Positions 26,355 to 34,667 of a stretch of 64,000 bases of DNA are shown one piece after another; the stretch's first letter is position 1, and each line of letters starts with the position of its first letter. The notes beneath the pieces were generated by a model. That model worked only from the letters and a program-made list of their open reading frames with translations, had not been told where the DNA came from and made no database searches. The stretch is from Micromonospora pallida (GTDB lineage: Bacteria > Actinomycetota > Actinomycetes > Mycobacteriales > Micromonosporaceae): positions 2,728,001 to 2,792,000 of the forward strand of contig NZ_FMHW01000002.1 in assembly GCF_900090325.1 (NCBI RefSeq). Direction: 5' to 3'. The position numbers and the translations under genes are program-made.

Positions 26355-27302
26355 TCACCAGGAGTAGTACAGCGTGGCCCGCTGCTGGGTGTCGTCGACC
26401 ACCCAGCGCAGGTAGTCACTGCGACCGGTGGAGTTGTTGTAGAACTGGTAGTACACCGTCACCTCGGCACCGCCGGTGCCGTTCTTCTGGCTCACCTCGT
26501 ACCGGTACGAGGCGAGGCTCCACAGCGACGTCCAGTACGACGCCTGCGGCAGGGTCGAGTAGCTACGGACGACACCGGACCGGGCGTCGAGGATCTTGAC
26601 GAAGCCACCGTGGTAGTAGCTGTTGCTGATGTAGGGGTACTGGATGAAGACCGCCTCCGTGCCTGCCACGCCGTTGGTGTCGCCGAACGCCCGCTGGTCG
26701 AAGCGGGGATCGATGATCTGGGTCTGCAACGAGTAGCTGCGCAGTTGGCCGGTCTGGGTGCTGTAGACCTTGACGAGCCCGTAGTCGGGCTGGCTCTGGT
26801 AGAGAGTCTGATAGGTGAACAGCAGGTCGTTGCCGGCCAGGCTGTCGAGGTCGTACTGCCAGTCCCAGGACAGGTTCCCACCGGAGGCGACCTCGGACAT
26901 CGTCCGGGTGCGGTGCTTGACGATCCAGGTCTTGCGTTGGTTCAGGACCGTGCCCGGCGTGGTCTTCCAGGAGACGGCGAGCTCGGCGCCGGCGATGCCG
27001 TCGAGGTCCGACGGCGGGCTGAACAGCACCCAGTCGTAGCTCGACGCGCCGGGGATCTCGTACCCGTAGCAGACGCCGCTGTCGAGCAGGTAGACGAAAC
27101 CGATCTCGGTGAACGTGCCGGTGTGCCGGTCGTAGACGGTCTCCAGAGCGCTGTCGCCGTCGACGTCCCAGCTGCCGAGCACGGTGGACACGTTCGTGTT
27201 GCATCCCGTCGCCCCGACCACCACGGCCTGCGCCGGAGCGGCGGCGAGGCCCAGGACCAGGGCGACGGTGGTGGACGTGACGGTGAGCAGACGCCTGATC
27301 AT
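26355..27302 (-). CDS. Secreted protein of unknown function, beta-propeller-like
   Basis: This 315-residue protein starts at ATG 27302 after GAGGAGA. The signal peptide (MIRRLLTVTSTTVALVLGL) cleaves near AQA-VV. The mature part is rich in Tyr, Ser and Gly and shows repeated short blocks of the type 'D.DGDSALETVYDRHTG', 'DLDGIAGAELAVSW', 'DLDSLAGNDLLFTY' and 'DTNGVAGTEAVFIQ'. Each carries Asp-rich turns that recall FG-GAP/VCBS calcium-binding propeller blades. No catalytic motif is visible. On the minus strand TATACT (27398-27403) is a good -10 for its promoter. I do not recognise a named family with certainty. Confidence 0.75.
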   Translation of the reverse strand: MIRRLLTVTSTTVALVLGLAAAPAQAVVVGATGCNTNVSTVLGSWDVDGDSALETVYDRHTGTFTEIGFVYLLDSGVCYGYEIPGASSYDWVLFSPPSDLDGIAGAELAVSWKTTPGTVLNQRKTWIVKHRTRTMSEVASGGNLSWDWQYDLDSLAGNDLLFTYQTLYQSQPDYGLVKVYSTQTGQLRSYSLQTQIIDPRFDQRAFGDTNGVAGTEAVFIQYPYISNSYYHGGFVKILDARSGVVRSYSTLPQASYWTSLWSLASYRYEVSQKNGTGGAEVTVYYQFYNNSTGRSDYLRWVVDDTQQRATLYYSW

Positions 27303-27444
27303 GAGATCTCCTCGATGCTCGCCGAACCTTTTCCGGGGCCGGAGCGGGTTGCCGCGCCGGCCACGCTGCCCGCCCGCGGCTCCGACCGACACCCGAAAGT
27401 ATAGATGTCAGTCGAATTATCGGGCAGTCGCGGAGGCAACAGAG

Positions 27445-27478
27445 AGCCGCCGGGGCGAGTACCTCCGCCCCGGCGGCT
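27445..27478 (-). terminator. Terminator after GPLG-repeat gene
   Basis: Perfect 13-base stem (AGCCGCCGGGGCG and its complement) with an 8-base loop, 45 bases past the end of the leftward gene. On the minus strand it is followed by CTCTCTGTTG, mildly T-rich. Confidence 0.65.
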
Positions 27479-27522
27479 TCGTGTTGCCGGCGTCTCCCGG
27501 CAGCAGCGTGATCCCGGTGGCG

Positions 27523-28713
27523 TCACACCGTCCCGACAGGGCGCTGGTGCGCCCCGGTGATGTCGGTGCCGACGATGTGCGGCGTCGAGCCGGTCACGAA
27601 CAACCGGTAGCCGTCGTGGTAGCCGACGTAGGAGCCACGCTGGTAGTGGGTGACCTGCAACTTCAGCCGCTGACCGGCGGTCACCGGGATCTGGATGGTG
27701 TCGGCCAGCTCGACGGAGTCCGAGGTGGCGAGCACCTGCCCGGTGTCGTTGGTCAGACGCAGGTCGAAGTCGTCCACCAGCGCGGTCCCGCGAGCCGCGC
27801 CGACCGGGTAGTTCAGGTGGTTGCCCGCCGCGCTGTTCACGTACGCCGACAGCGTCGCGAGGTCGTAGCGCATCCAGTTCGGCACCACGTTGACCGTGAG
27901 CCACTGGGTGTGGCGGGAGGTGAACGTGTACTCGACGGTGGTGCCGGGCGCCAGGGTGCTGCGTTCCACCATGAACGAGGTGTCGTTGTCGTAGCCGAGG
28001 TTGCGGGCGTACGTGTCGCCGTAGACCTCGTACAGCTCGTACCGGCGGGTGGTGGAGCCGTACGGCACGTCCACGTTGCGCTGGACCGCGCCGCCACCGT
28101 TGACGTACGCGCCGTCGGCGGTGCTACCGAATCCGTGCGCGCCGACCGGGCCCAGTGGACCCAGCGGGCCGAGCGCGCCGAGTGGTCCCACCGGTCCCAG
28201 GACGCCCCACACCCCGCCCGCCTGCAACTGCTTGCTGAAGTCGCCGAGGCCGGGCAGCGTCTGCTGGTACGCCTGCGGGGAGAGCGGGCCGGTGGGACCG
28301 AGCGGTCCCCACCCGCTCATCGGGCCGCCGGACCAGCCGAGCATGCTGGCCCAGTCGTCCCAGGCCGTACCGGTGATCCAGGCCGAGGGGTGCCAGACCG
28401 TCTCGCCGACCGGACCGGCGACGCCGAGCGGCCCCCAGGGGCCGATCAGTCCGTAGTGGCCCAGCGGGCCCATCGGCTTGAGGTAGTCGGCGGCGACCAG
28501 CGGGTCGCCGGAGTAGGTGGTGACCACCGCCGGGCTGACCGTGGACAGGCTGCCACCGAGTGCCTCCACCGAAGACGCCGAGACGTACCCGGACGTGACG
28601 GCCTGGGCGGGGGTCGCCGTCGTCACGACACAGGCCGCCGCCACGACCGCCGCGGCCAGGTGCCGCCATCGGGTGGCTGTCGCCCGACGACGTGGTGCGC
28701 TGGTCAAGTGCAT
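27523..28713 (-). CDS. Secreted protein with collagen-like GPLG repeats
   Basis: This 396-residue protein starts at ATG 28713 with an Arg-rich signal peptide ending near AQA (residue 38). Three blocks of Gly-Pro-rich triplet-like repeats lie in the first half of the mature protein: about 80-103, 129-144 and 169-191 (units such as GPLG, GPWGPLG, GPVGPLGALG). The second half, about 205-395, looks like a folded beta domain with 'PGTTVEYTFTSRHTQWLTVNVVP' and 'VELADTIQIPVTAGQRLKLQV', similar to pre-peptidase C-terminal or CBM-like sandwich domains that bind polymers. Function is unknown. It lies just past the terminator of the exopolysaccharide operon on the same strand, with a 220-base gap. Confidence 0.72.
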   Translation of the reverse strand: MHLTSAPRRRATATRWRHLAAAVVAAACVVTTATPAQAVTSGYVSASSVEALGGSLSTVSPAVVTTYSGDPLVAADYLKPMGPLGHYGLIGPWGPLGVAGPVGETVWHPSAWITGTAWDDWASMLGWSGGPMSGWGPLGPTGPLSPQAYQQTLPGLGDFSKQLQAGGVWGVLGPVGPLGALGPLGPLGPVGAHGFGSTADGAYVNGGGAVQRNVDVPYGSTTRRYELYEVYGDTYARNLGYDNDTSFMVERSTLAPGTTVEYTFTSRHTQWLTVNVVPNWMRYDLATLSAYVNSAAGNHLNYPVGAARGTALVDDFDLRLTNDTGQVLATSDSVELADTIQIPVTAGQRLKLQVTHYQRGSYVGYHDGYRLFVTGSTPHIVGTDITGAHQRPVGTV

Positions 28714-28860
28714 GAGAGGTCCGCCTTCCCCCGTCACCGACCGTGGGCCTGGCCGACGCCGGCACTCGGCTCGACCGTCCACAGCGGCTGGCTGTCAACG
28801 CCGGAAGGTTACGTCGCCCGGCCGGCCAACGACCGGTCCAGCGGCCATCGTCACACCACG

Positions 28861-28908
28861 GCTGGGGCCGGTCGCGTGATCGGCAGCGACCACGCGACCG
28901 GCCCCAGC
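28861..28908 (-). terminator. Terminator of exopolysaccharide operon
   Basis: Perfect 18-base stem (GCTGGGGCCGGTCGCGTG and its complement) with a 12-base loop, 25 bases after the last gene of the leftward operon. It is among the strongest hairpins in the window. Confidence 0.8.
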
Positions 28909-28933
28909 TCGGGAACGGAACGAACGAAAATGG

Positions 28934-29626
28934 TCAGGCGCGGGACAGGGCCCGGTCGCTGACGAAGGACTGGAGACCGAACTGGCGGGCCCGACGCTCG
29001 GCGAAGTCGGCGAGCCCCTGGCTGTCGGCGTAGTCCAGGCTGTACAGGTCCAGCTCCAACTGGAGCAGTTGCTCGGCGATCTGGGCGTGGAACTCGAGCA
29101 CGTCGGCCGGCCACGGGGCGTAGCTCTGCTCGGTCCACCGGGCCGAGAACGACTCGAAGACGATCCCGTCGACGATCTCGGCCAGCCGGGGCAGCATGCC
29201 GAACCCCCGGTTGGCCAGCAGGTACGCCGGCTCGGCCTCCTCCCGTACCGCGGCGACCAGGGTGAGCAGGTGCGGTACGTCCTCGGGATAGGTCAGCTCG
29301 ACGTTGAGCGTGTCCAGGAAGAGCCCGGCGAAGCCCCGGGCGACCGCCTGCTTCGCCGCGCCGACGACATGCGCCACCCAGAGTGGGTGGTCGACGTGGA
29401 CGAACGCGCCGCCCCAGTCCGGGTTGCGTTCCCGGCGCTGCCAGGGCGCGGGCGGGCCCTGGTCCTCGGACAGGGACAGGTAGGCGAGGGTCTGGACGTC
29501 CTGCTCGGCGAGGTACCGCAGTTCGGCCGGCTGGTAGGCGTCCGGCTGGAGGACCACGCGCACGTACCCGGCGAGGTCGTCCAGACGTCCCTGACCGTAG
29601 TAGAAGCAGATGGGTCGTCGGGTCAT
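28934..29626 (-). CDS. GH114/TM1410-like barrel protein without signal peptide
   Basis: This 230-residue protein starts at the ATG overlapping the preceding stop (ATGA). Sequence blocks typical of the GH114 endo-alpha-1,4-polygalactosaminidase / TM1410 superfamily are visible: 'TLAYLSLSED', 'KQAVARGFAGLFLDTLN' with the Asp of the LD-pair, and 'YLLANRGFGMLPRLAEIVDGIVFESFSARW' split over strands. GH114 enzymes cut alpha-1,4-linked galactosamine polymers. Unlike the sister protein at 32020-32973, it has no signal peptide or anchor, so it would act in the cytoplasm or leave by an unusual route. It is the last gene of the exopolysaccharide operon. Confidence 0.75.
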   Translation of the reverse strand: MTRRPICFYYGQGRLDDLAGYVRVVLQPDAYQPAELRYLAEQDVQTLAYLSLSEDQGPPAPWQRRERNPDWGGAFVHVDHPLWVAHVVGAAKQAVARGFAGLFLDTLNVELTYPEDVPHLLTLVAAVREEAEPAYLLANRGFGMLPRLAEIVDGIVFESFSARWTEQSYAPWPADVLEFHAQIAEQLLQLELDLYSLDYADSQGLADFAERRARQFGLQSFVSDRALSRA

Positions 29627-30591
29627 CACGGCCACCCGTGCTCTCGGTACCAGGCGAAGGTGCTGCGCACGCCCTCCTCCAGGCTGACGGTCGGCTCGTA
29701 GCCGGTCAGCTCGCGCAGCCGGGACAGGTCCGGGCAGCGGCGGGTGACCGAGCCGGGGGGCGCCGGCTCCGCCGCGATGGCGGGACTCACCCCGGCCACC
29801 CGCAGCACCAGCTTGGCGAGGTCACCGATGTTGGTCTCCTCGCGGTCGTTGCCGATGTGCACGATCTGCCCCGCCGCGGCCGGGGCGGCCATCAGCCGCA
29901 GCATGGCCTCGACCGCGTCGTCCACGTGGCAGAAGGCCCGGTACTGGTCGGCGCCGGGGACCGGGAACGGGTCGGCGCCGCGCAGGGCGCGCAGGGACAT
30001 CTCCGGGACGACGTGGTCGGCGCCCATCCGTGGTCCGTAGACGTTGTGGAAGCGGCCGACCACGGTCTCGAAGCCCCGGGCCCGGGCGGTGTGCAGGAAC
30101 GCGGCCTCACCGAGGAGTTTGCTGGCCGCGTACGCGAACCGGGGGGCGGTGATGTCGGAGATCATCGTCGGCACGGTCTCGGGCGTCGGCACCGGCACCA
30201 CCCCGGCCGTCACGCCACCGGCGTAGACCTCGCTGGTGGAGGCGAAGAAGACCCGCTCCCCCGGGGCCACCCAGTCGAGCATGTGCAGCGCGGCCAGGGT
30301 GTTGACCCGGACCACCCGGGCCGGGTCCTGCTCCACGTTGCGGACGCCGACGACGGCGGCGAGCAGGTAGATCTGGTCCCAGCCGGACGGCAGGGCGGCC
30401 CAGGTGTCCGGGTCGGTCAGGTCTCCGGAGACCACCCGCACCGCTGGGTAGCTGCGGAGGCGGTCGAGGTCGGCGTCGTCGCGACCACGGGAGAAGTCGT
30501 CCACGATGGTCACCTGGTGTCCGTCGGCGACCAGGCGTCGGGCGAGGTGCAGGCCGATGAAGCCGGCCCCGCCGAGCAGGAGCGTCCTCAT
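29626..30591 (-). CDS. NAD-dependent nucleotide-sugar epimerase/dehydratase
   Basis: This 321-residue extended SDR starts at ATG 30591, which overlaps the upstream stop. It opens with the Rossmann loop 'GGAGFIGLHLARRL'; the catalytic pair is 'YAASKLLGEAAF' with Tyr and Lys four apart, and Ser/Thr sits in 'FFASTSEVYAGG'. 'FHNVYGPRM' and 'HVDDAVEAMLRLM' are typical of UDP-glucose/GlcNAc 4-epimerases and UDP-glucuronate decarboxylases. The adjacent nucleotide-sugar dehydrogenase makes a uronate-handling reaction possible. It shares ATGA overlaps on both sides. Confidence 0.87.
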   Translation of the reverse strand: MRTLLLGGAGFIGLHLARRLVADGHQVTIVDDFSRGRDDADLDRLRSYPAVRVVSGDLTDPDTWAALPSGWDQIYLLAAVVGVRNVEQDPARVVRVNTLAALHMLDWVAPGERVFFASTSEVYAGGVTAGVVPVPTPETVPTMISDITAPRFAYAASKLLGEAAFLHTARARGFETVVGRFHNVYGPRMGADHVVPEMSLRALRGADPFPVPGADQYRAFCHVDDAVEAMLRLMAAPAAAGQIVHIGNDREETNIGDLAKLVLRVAGVSPAIAAEPAPPGSVTRRCPDLSRLRELTGYEPTVSLEEGVRSTFAWYREHGWP

Positions 30592-31934
30592 GCCGTCGCC
30601 ACCTCCGTCGCGGGCGCGACCGACCCGGCGGCGGCCGGTGCGGCGGGCAGGTAGCCGAGGCCCGCGTAGCGGATCCCGGCGGCGGTGACCGCGTCGGCGT
30701 CGAGCACCCGCCAGGAGTCGTAGATGAACGCGGGCCGGGCCGTGCCGAGCACCTCCGGGATCCGGATCGCCCGGTAGTCCGGGTGGTCGTTGATGACCAG
30801 GACGGCGTCCGCGTCGGTGAACGCCTTGTCCAGGCTGACCGGCTCGCCCCCGTACTGCTGGATCACCTCGTCGGTGACCATCGGGTCGTGGCCGAGGACG
30901 GTGACGCCGGCGGCGGAGAAGACCGGCATCATCGCGGCGATCGGGGTGCCGCGCATGTCGTCGGTGGGCGGCCACCCCTTGTACGCCCAACCGAGCACGG
31001 CCAGCCGGGTGCCGCGGCTGCTACCGCGCGCCTCGGTCAGCATCCGGACCACGGTCTCAGCGACGTGGACCGGCAGGTACTCGTTGAGTTCGCGGGCCTT
31101 GCCGACGAGGAACGGCGCCCGCTCCCCCGCGCTGTCGATCATGATGTACGGGTCCTTGGAGAGGCAGCCTCCCCCGACGTACCCGGGCTTGGCGAGGTCC
31201 GGGCGTGGGTAGTCGACGTTCGCCGCCCTGATCACCTCGAGGGGGTCGAGGCCGTGCCGCTCGGCGATCAGCGCGATCTCGTTGCCGAAGGAGTAGATCA
31301 GGTCGGTGTGGCAGTTGTTGGAGAGCTTCACCAGCTCGGCGGTCTCCAGGTCGGACACCGGGACGATGGCCTGCGCCAGTCCGCCGAAGAACTCGACCCC
31401 GGCGGCGAGGCTCTCGTCGTCCAGACCACCGACCACCTGCGGCAGTTCGACGAGTTCGCGTAGGGCCTGGCCCTGGATGGTCCGCTCCGGTGCCATCACC
31501 AGCCGGACCTGGTCACCCCAGGCGGCCCGCAGCTCTGGCAGCACGATCCGGCGGCTCGCGCCGACCGGCACCGTGCTGCGGACCACGACCAGGGTGCCGG
31601 GGCGGCAACTGGCGGCGACGGCCCGGGCGGCGGCGGCCAGGTTCGCCAGGTTCGGCCGGCGGGTGACGTCGTCGACCGGGGTCGACACGCTGATCACCGC
31701 CACGTCGACGGTGTCCTTGGGCAGTTCGGTGGCCACGTGGATGTCCCGGCCGATGCGCTCGGCGAAGACGTCCTCGACGCCGGGCTCGAAGATGTGCGGG
31801 CGGCCCCGGGACAACGACGCCAGAACCGCCGGTGACACGTCCGCGCCGTACACGGTGAAGCCCTTGTCGGCGAGCGCGGCGGTGAGTGTGAGACCCACGT
31901 AGCCCAGGCCGACGACTCCGATTTTGGTGCGCAC
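30588..31934 (-). CDS. Nucleotide-sugar dehydrogenase (UDP-ManNAc/UDP-Glc DH family)
   Basis: This 448-residue enzyme starts at GTG 31934 after AAAGGACGAG. The NAD site is 'GVVGLGYVGLTLTAALADKG'. The middle domain has 'SNNCHTDLIYSFGNEIALI' and the catalytic Cys257 lies in 'GYVGGGCLSKDPY'. The C-terminal domain has 'AVLGWAYKGWPPTDDMRGTP', which differs slightly from the common GLAFK-x-x-T-D-D-x-R. The reaction is a two-step NAD oxidation of a UDP-hexose or UDP-HexNAc to its uronic acid. It is more like WecC-type (ManNAc) than Ugd-type by the 'YPRPDLAKPGYVGGGC' spacing. It suggests that the exopolysaccharide contains an acidic sugar. Confidence 0.87.
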   Translation of the reverse strand: MRTKIGVVGLGYVGLTLTAALADKGFTVYGADVSPAVLASLSRGRPHIFEPGVEDVFAERIGRDIHVATELPKDTVDVAVISVSTPVDDVTRRPNLANLAAAARAVAASCRPGTLVVVRSTVPVGASRRIVLPELRAAWGDQVRLVMAPERTIQGQALRELVELPQVVGGLDDESLAAGVEFFGGLAQAIVPVSDLETAELVKLSNNCHTDLIYSFGNEIALIAERHGLDPLEVIRAANVDYPRPDLAKPGYVGGGCLSKDPYIMIDSAGERAPFLVGKARELNEYLPVHVAETVVRMLTEARGSSRGTRLAVLGWAYKGWPPTDDMRGTPIAAMMPVFSAAGVTVLGHDPMVTDEVIQQYGGEPVSLDKAFTDADAVLVINDHPDYRAIRIPEVLGTARPAFIYDSWRVLDADAVTAAGIRYAGLGYLPAAPAAAGSVAPATEVATA

Positions 31935-32019
31935 TTGTCTCGTCCTTTCGGTGTTGAGGGGAGGTCCGCCTGCGCGGACCGGCCGTCGCGACGCATGCGT
32001 GCGGCCGCGACGGGGCGAC

Positions 32020-32973
32020 TCAGCCGCAGGGGGCGGTGAGCCGGTCGAGGTCCCGGACGGTGACCGTGCCGGCGAACCGTTCCGCGCGGTACCGGCCGCA
32101 GGCCGTCCGCACGTGGTCGGCCCGCACGGCGTAGTCGACGGCGAGCACGAACTTGCCCGCGTCGCGCAGCGCCCGGGTGTGGGTCAGGTTCTCCGCGCAC
32201 CAGTCGCGTGTGCACGGCTCGTCGGTGGCCTGGTAGAAGAGTTCCTCCATCGCGATGCCGTCGACGGCGGCGGGGTAACCCGACTGCTCGCGCAGCTCGG
32301 GTGAGTTCTGCGGGACGATCAGGAAGCCGGGCCGCCGGGCCTTGGCGTACTCGCTGATCCGGACGATCAGCGCGGCCATCTCGGCGGCGAGCCGCGCCCG
32401 GTCACGGCCCTGGGCGGCGTCGAGGGAGATCTCCTCGTACGCCAGCGGCGTGTCCAGGTAGACCCCGTCGAAGCCGGCGCGCAGCGCCTGGTCCACCCGG
32501 GGCCGCACGACCCGGTCCCACCAGCGGGGATCCCAGTAGTGGACGAAGTACTCGCCGGGCCAGTCCGGCCACTCGTTGGCCAGCAGGTCCGGGGCGTCCC
32601 GGCGGAGCACCGGGTACTCCGGGCGGAAGTCCTCGATGCTGCCGATCTCGAAGTACGCCAGTGTCCGCTTGCCGCTGCGGCGCAGCGCGCCGATCTCGGC
32701 GGCGGTGAAGTAGTCGGTGTGTCCGTCCCGGGTCAGGTCGACGACGGCGAGTTGGTAGCGGCCCCGGGCCAACGTGTCGAGCCGGCCGTCGGCGTACCCC
32801 TGTAGCTGGTACGCCCAGTTGGTGATCCGCCCCGGCGGCGGCGCCGACCGCGGGCTGGCCGCCGGGCGGCGGGCGACGAACCCCCATCCCGCGGCGAGCA
32901 CCAGCACGGTCATGCTGGCGAGGGCGGCCAGGAGGTGTCGGCGCCGGTTGCCGCCGGTGGCCCGGTGGCTCAC
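32020..32973 (-). CDS. GH114-like endo-alpha-1,4-polygalactosaminidase, anchored
   Basis: This 317-residue protein has an N-terminal anchor or signal helix (about residues 13-31), then a TIM-barrel with GH114 marks. The mature part begins 'NWAYQLQGYA'; 'AYFEIGSIEDFRPEY' holds the Glu of strand 3, and 'GFDGVYLDTPLAYEE' holds the catalytic-type Asp. 'FLIVPQNSPELRE' and 'GIAMEELFYQ' with Glu follow. Ega3 of the fungal galactosaminogalactan locus and the hydrolase part of bacterial PelA are functional parallels; they trim or process galactosamine-rich polymer outside the membrane. It overlaps the upstream epimerase gene by 4 bases. The distal Cys pairs near the C-terminus may form disulfides. Confidence 0.82.
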   Translation of the reverse strand: MSHRATGGNRRRHLLAALASMTVLVLAAGWGFVARRPAASPRSAPPPGRITNWAYQLQGYADGRLDTLARGRYQLAVVDLTRDGHTDYFTAAEIGALRRSGKRTLAYFEIGSIEDFRPEYPVLRRDAPDLLANEWPDWPGEYFVHYWDPRWWDRVVRPRVDQALRAGFDGVYLDTPLAYEEISLDAAQGRDRARLAAEMAALIVRISEYAKARRPGFLIVPQNSPELREQSGYPAAVDGIAMEELFYQATDEPCTRDWCAENLTHTRALRDAGKFVLAVDYAVRADHVRTACGRYRAERFAGTVTVRDLDRLTAPCG

Positions 32974-33866
32974 CGGGCCTCCCCGGCGGCCCAGACGTCC
33001 TTGATCGACGTCGCCAGGTCACGCACCGGCGACCAGCCCAGCTCGCGGCCGGCCCGGCCGACGTCGGCCCGGATCCAGTCGACCGCGGTCGAGCGCTGCG
33101 GTCCGGTGCCGGCCTCGCGGATCCGGCCGGGGTAGCCGGCGGTGGTGGCCAACAGCTCGACCGCCTCCCGCGCGGTGACCGCCCGCCCGCTGCCCGCGTT
33201 GAAGACGCGGTGCCGCAGTTCGGGCGCGAGCACCACGGCGACGATCAGCGCGGCGAGGTCCCGCACGTCCACGAAGTCCCGGTACGCCGACAGCGGCCCC
33301 AGGGTGACCTCCGGCGCGCCGCCGGCCAGCGCGTGCCGGATGCGGGCCGCCGCCCGGCCGAGCAGGTTCTCCTCCGACATGCCGGGGCCGATCGGGTTGA
33401 AGACCCGCAGCGACACCGCGTCGACCTGCCCGGTCTCGCCGGCGAGTTGGAACAGCCGGGTCCCGGCCAGATGGCTGACGCCGTACGCGCTGAGTGGCCG
33501 CGCGGGGTCCTCCTCGGTGACCGACACGCCGTCCGGCACCAGGCCGTACTCGCCGGCCGAGCCGAGCCGGACCAGTCGGGCCCCGGGTGCCACCGCCCTG
33601 GTCGCCTCGAGCAGCTTCGCCGCGACCAGCGTGTTCGCCGTGACCAGGTGGGCGGCGGAGCCGGTGAGCGCGCCCACGCAGGTGACGACCGCGTCCGGGG
33701 CCGTGCGGCGCAGGACCGCCGCGAGCCCGTCCGGGTCGCCGTCAAGCAGGTCGTAGGTCGCCCGGCCGGGGCAGACCACCTCGGCTATCCGTGGGTCGGA
33801 CTCCAGCGCGGCGCGCGCGTGCCCGCCGATGAAGCCCGACGCGCCGAAGAGCAGCACCCGCGTCAC
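32970..33866 (-). CDS. NAD(P)-dependent sugar epimerase/reductase (SDR)
   Basis: This 298-residue extended SDR has the N-terminal loop '[16 protein letters not shown]'. '[11 protein letters not shown]' supplies the catalytic Ser, '[12 protein letters not shown]' has Tyr but the usual Lys four residues on is His, and '[19 protein letters not shown]' is epimerase-like. It resembles GDP-6-deoxy-lyxo-hexulose or dTDP-sugar reductases as well as UDP-sugar epimerases. The YxxxH in place of YxxxK is a notable deviation that may alter or weaken activity. It overlaps both the nucleotidyltransferase (4 bases) and the GH114 gene. Confidence 0.82.
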   Translation of the reverse strand: MTRVLLFGASGFIGGHARAALESDPRIAEVVCPGRATYDLLDGDPDGLAAVLRRTAPDAVVTCVGALTGSAAHLVTANTLVAAKLLEATRAVAPGARLVRLGSAGEYGLVPDGVSVTEEDPARPLSAYGVSHLAGTRLFQLAGETGQVDAVSLRVFNPIGPGMSEENLLGRAAARIRHALAGGAPEVTLGPLSAYRDFVDVRDLAALIVAVVLAPELRHRVFNAGSGRAVTAREAVELLATTAGYPGRIREAGTGPQRSTAVDWIRADVGRAGRELGWSPVRDLATSIKDVWAAGEAR

Positions 33867-34651
33867 CGGCCCTCCCCGGAGCGCGCGATGCCGGCCGCGA
33901 CACCGGCGACCGAGCCGACCGCCGGGTCCGCCGGCCCCGGACCCGCCGGCAACAGGATCGGCTTGAGCTGGAGGAACGTCCGGTTCGCCTCGTCGTAGTC
34001 CTCCGGGCGGCCGATGTCCAGCCAGAACCCGTCGAACGGGTAGGTGGCCGGGTGCTCCCCCGCCGCGAGCAGGTCCAGCACCAACTGGTCGAAACCGAGG
34101 GGAACCCCAGGCGGGTACGGCGTGAGCGTCTTGCGCGACATGCCGTACACACCCATGCTGACCGGATAGCGCAGCGCCGGCTTCTCCCGGAACCCGACGA
34201 TCCGCCCGGCGTCCACGTCCAGCACCCCGAAGTCGATCCGGTGCACCCGCTCGGAGGTCGCCAGGGTCAGCGCCGCGCCGGAGACCGTGTGGGTACGCAG
34301 CAGGTCGGCGTAGTCCAGGTCGGTGAGGATGTCCCCGTTCATGACCAGGAACTCGTCGGGCAGCCGGTCCTTGAGTCCGAACAGCGGGCCGACCGTGGAC
34401 AGTGGGCGGTCCTCCTCGACGTAGTCGATGGTGAGGCCCCAGCGACGGCCGTCCCCGACGAACGCCCGGATCAGCGGGCCGAGGTAGTTGATCGCCAGGG
34501 TCACCGAAGTGAACCCGTGCGAGGCGAGCTGATCGAGCACGATCTGCAGGATCGAGTGACTGTCACCGATCGGCATCAGGGGCTTGGGCAGCGTCGTCGT
34601 GTACGGCCGCAACCGCACTCCCTTGCCGCCGGCAAGGATCACCGCGTGCAT
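33863..34651 (-). CDS. Sugar-1-phosphate nucleotidyltransferase
   Basis: This 262-residue protein has the nucleotidyltransferase signature '[25 protein letters not shown]' (split here at residues 5-29), with Lys in TLPKPL. The metal-binding Asp is in '[14 protein letters not shown]', and '[19 protein letters not shown]' follows. It makes an NDP-sugar from a hexose-1-phosphate and NTP; the length and the 'VSMGVYGM' region resemble mannose-1-phosphate guanylyltransferases and glucose-1-phosphate transferases. The C-terminal 30 residues are a low-complexity tail. It probably supplies an activated sugar for the polymer. It follows the membrane protein gene after 16 bases. Confidence 0.87.
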   Translation of the reverse strand: MHAVILAGGKGVRLRPYTTTLPKPLMPIGDSHSILQIVLDQLASHGFTSVTLAINYLGPLIRAFVGDGRRWGLTIDYVEEDRPLSTVGPLFGLKDRLPDEFLVMNGDILTDLDYADLLRTHTVSGAALTLATSERVHRIDFGVLDVDAGRIVGFREKPALRYPVSMGVYGMSRKTLTPYPPGVPLGFDQLVLDLLAAGEHPATYPFDGFWLDIGRPEDYDEANRTFLQLKPILLPAGPGPADPAVGSVAGVAAGIARSGEGR

Positions 34652-34667
34652 CCTGACCTCCCCAGTC

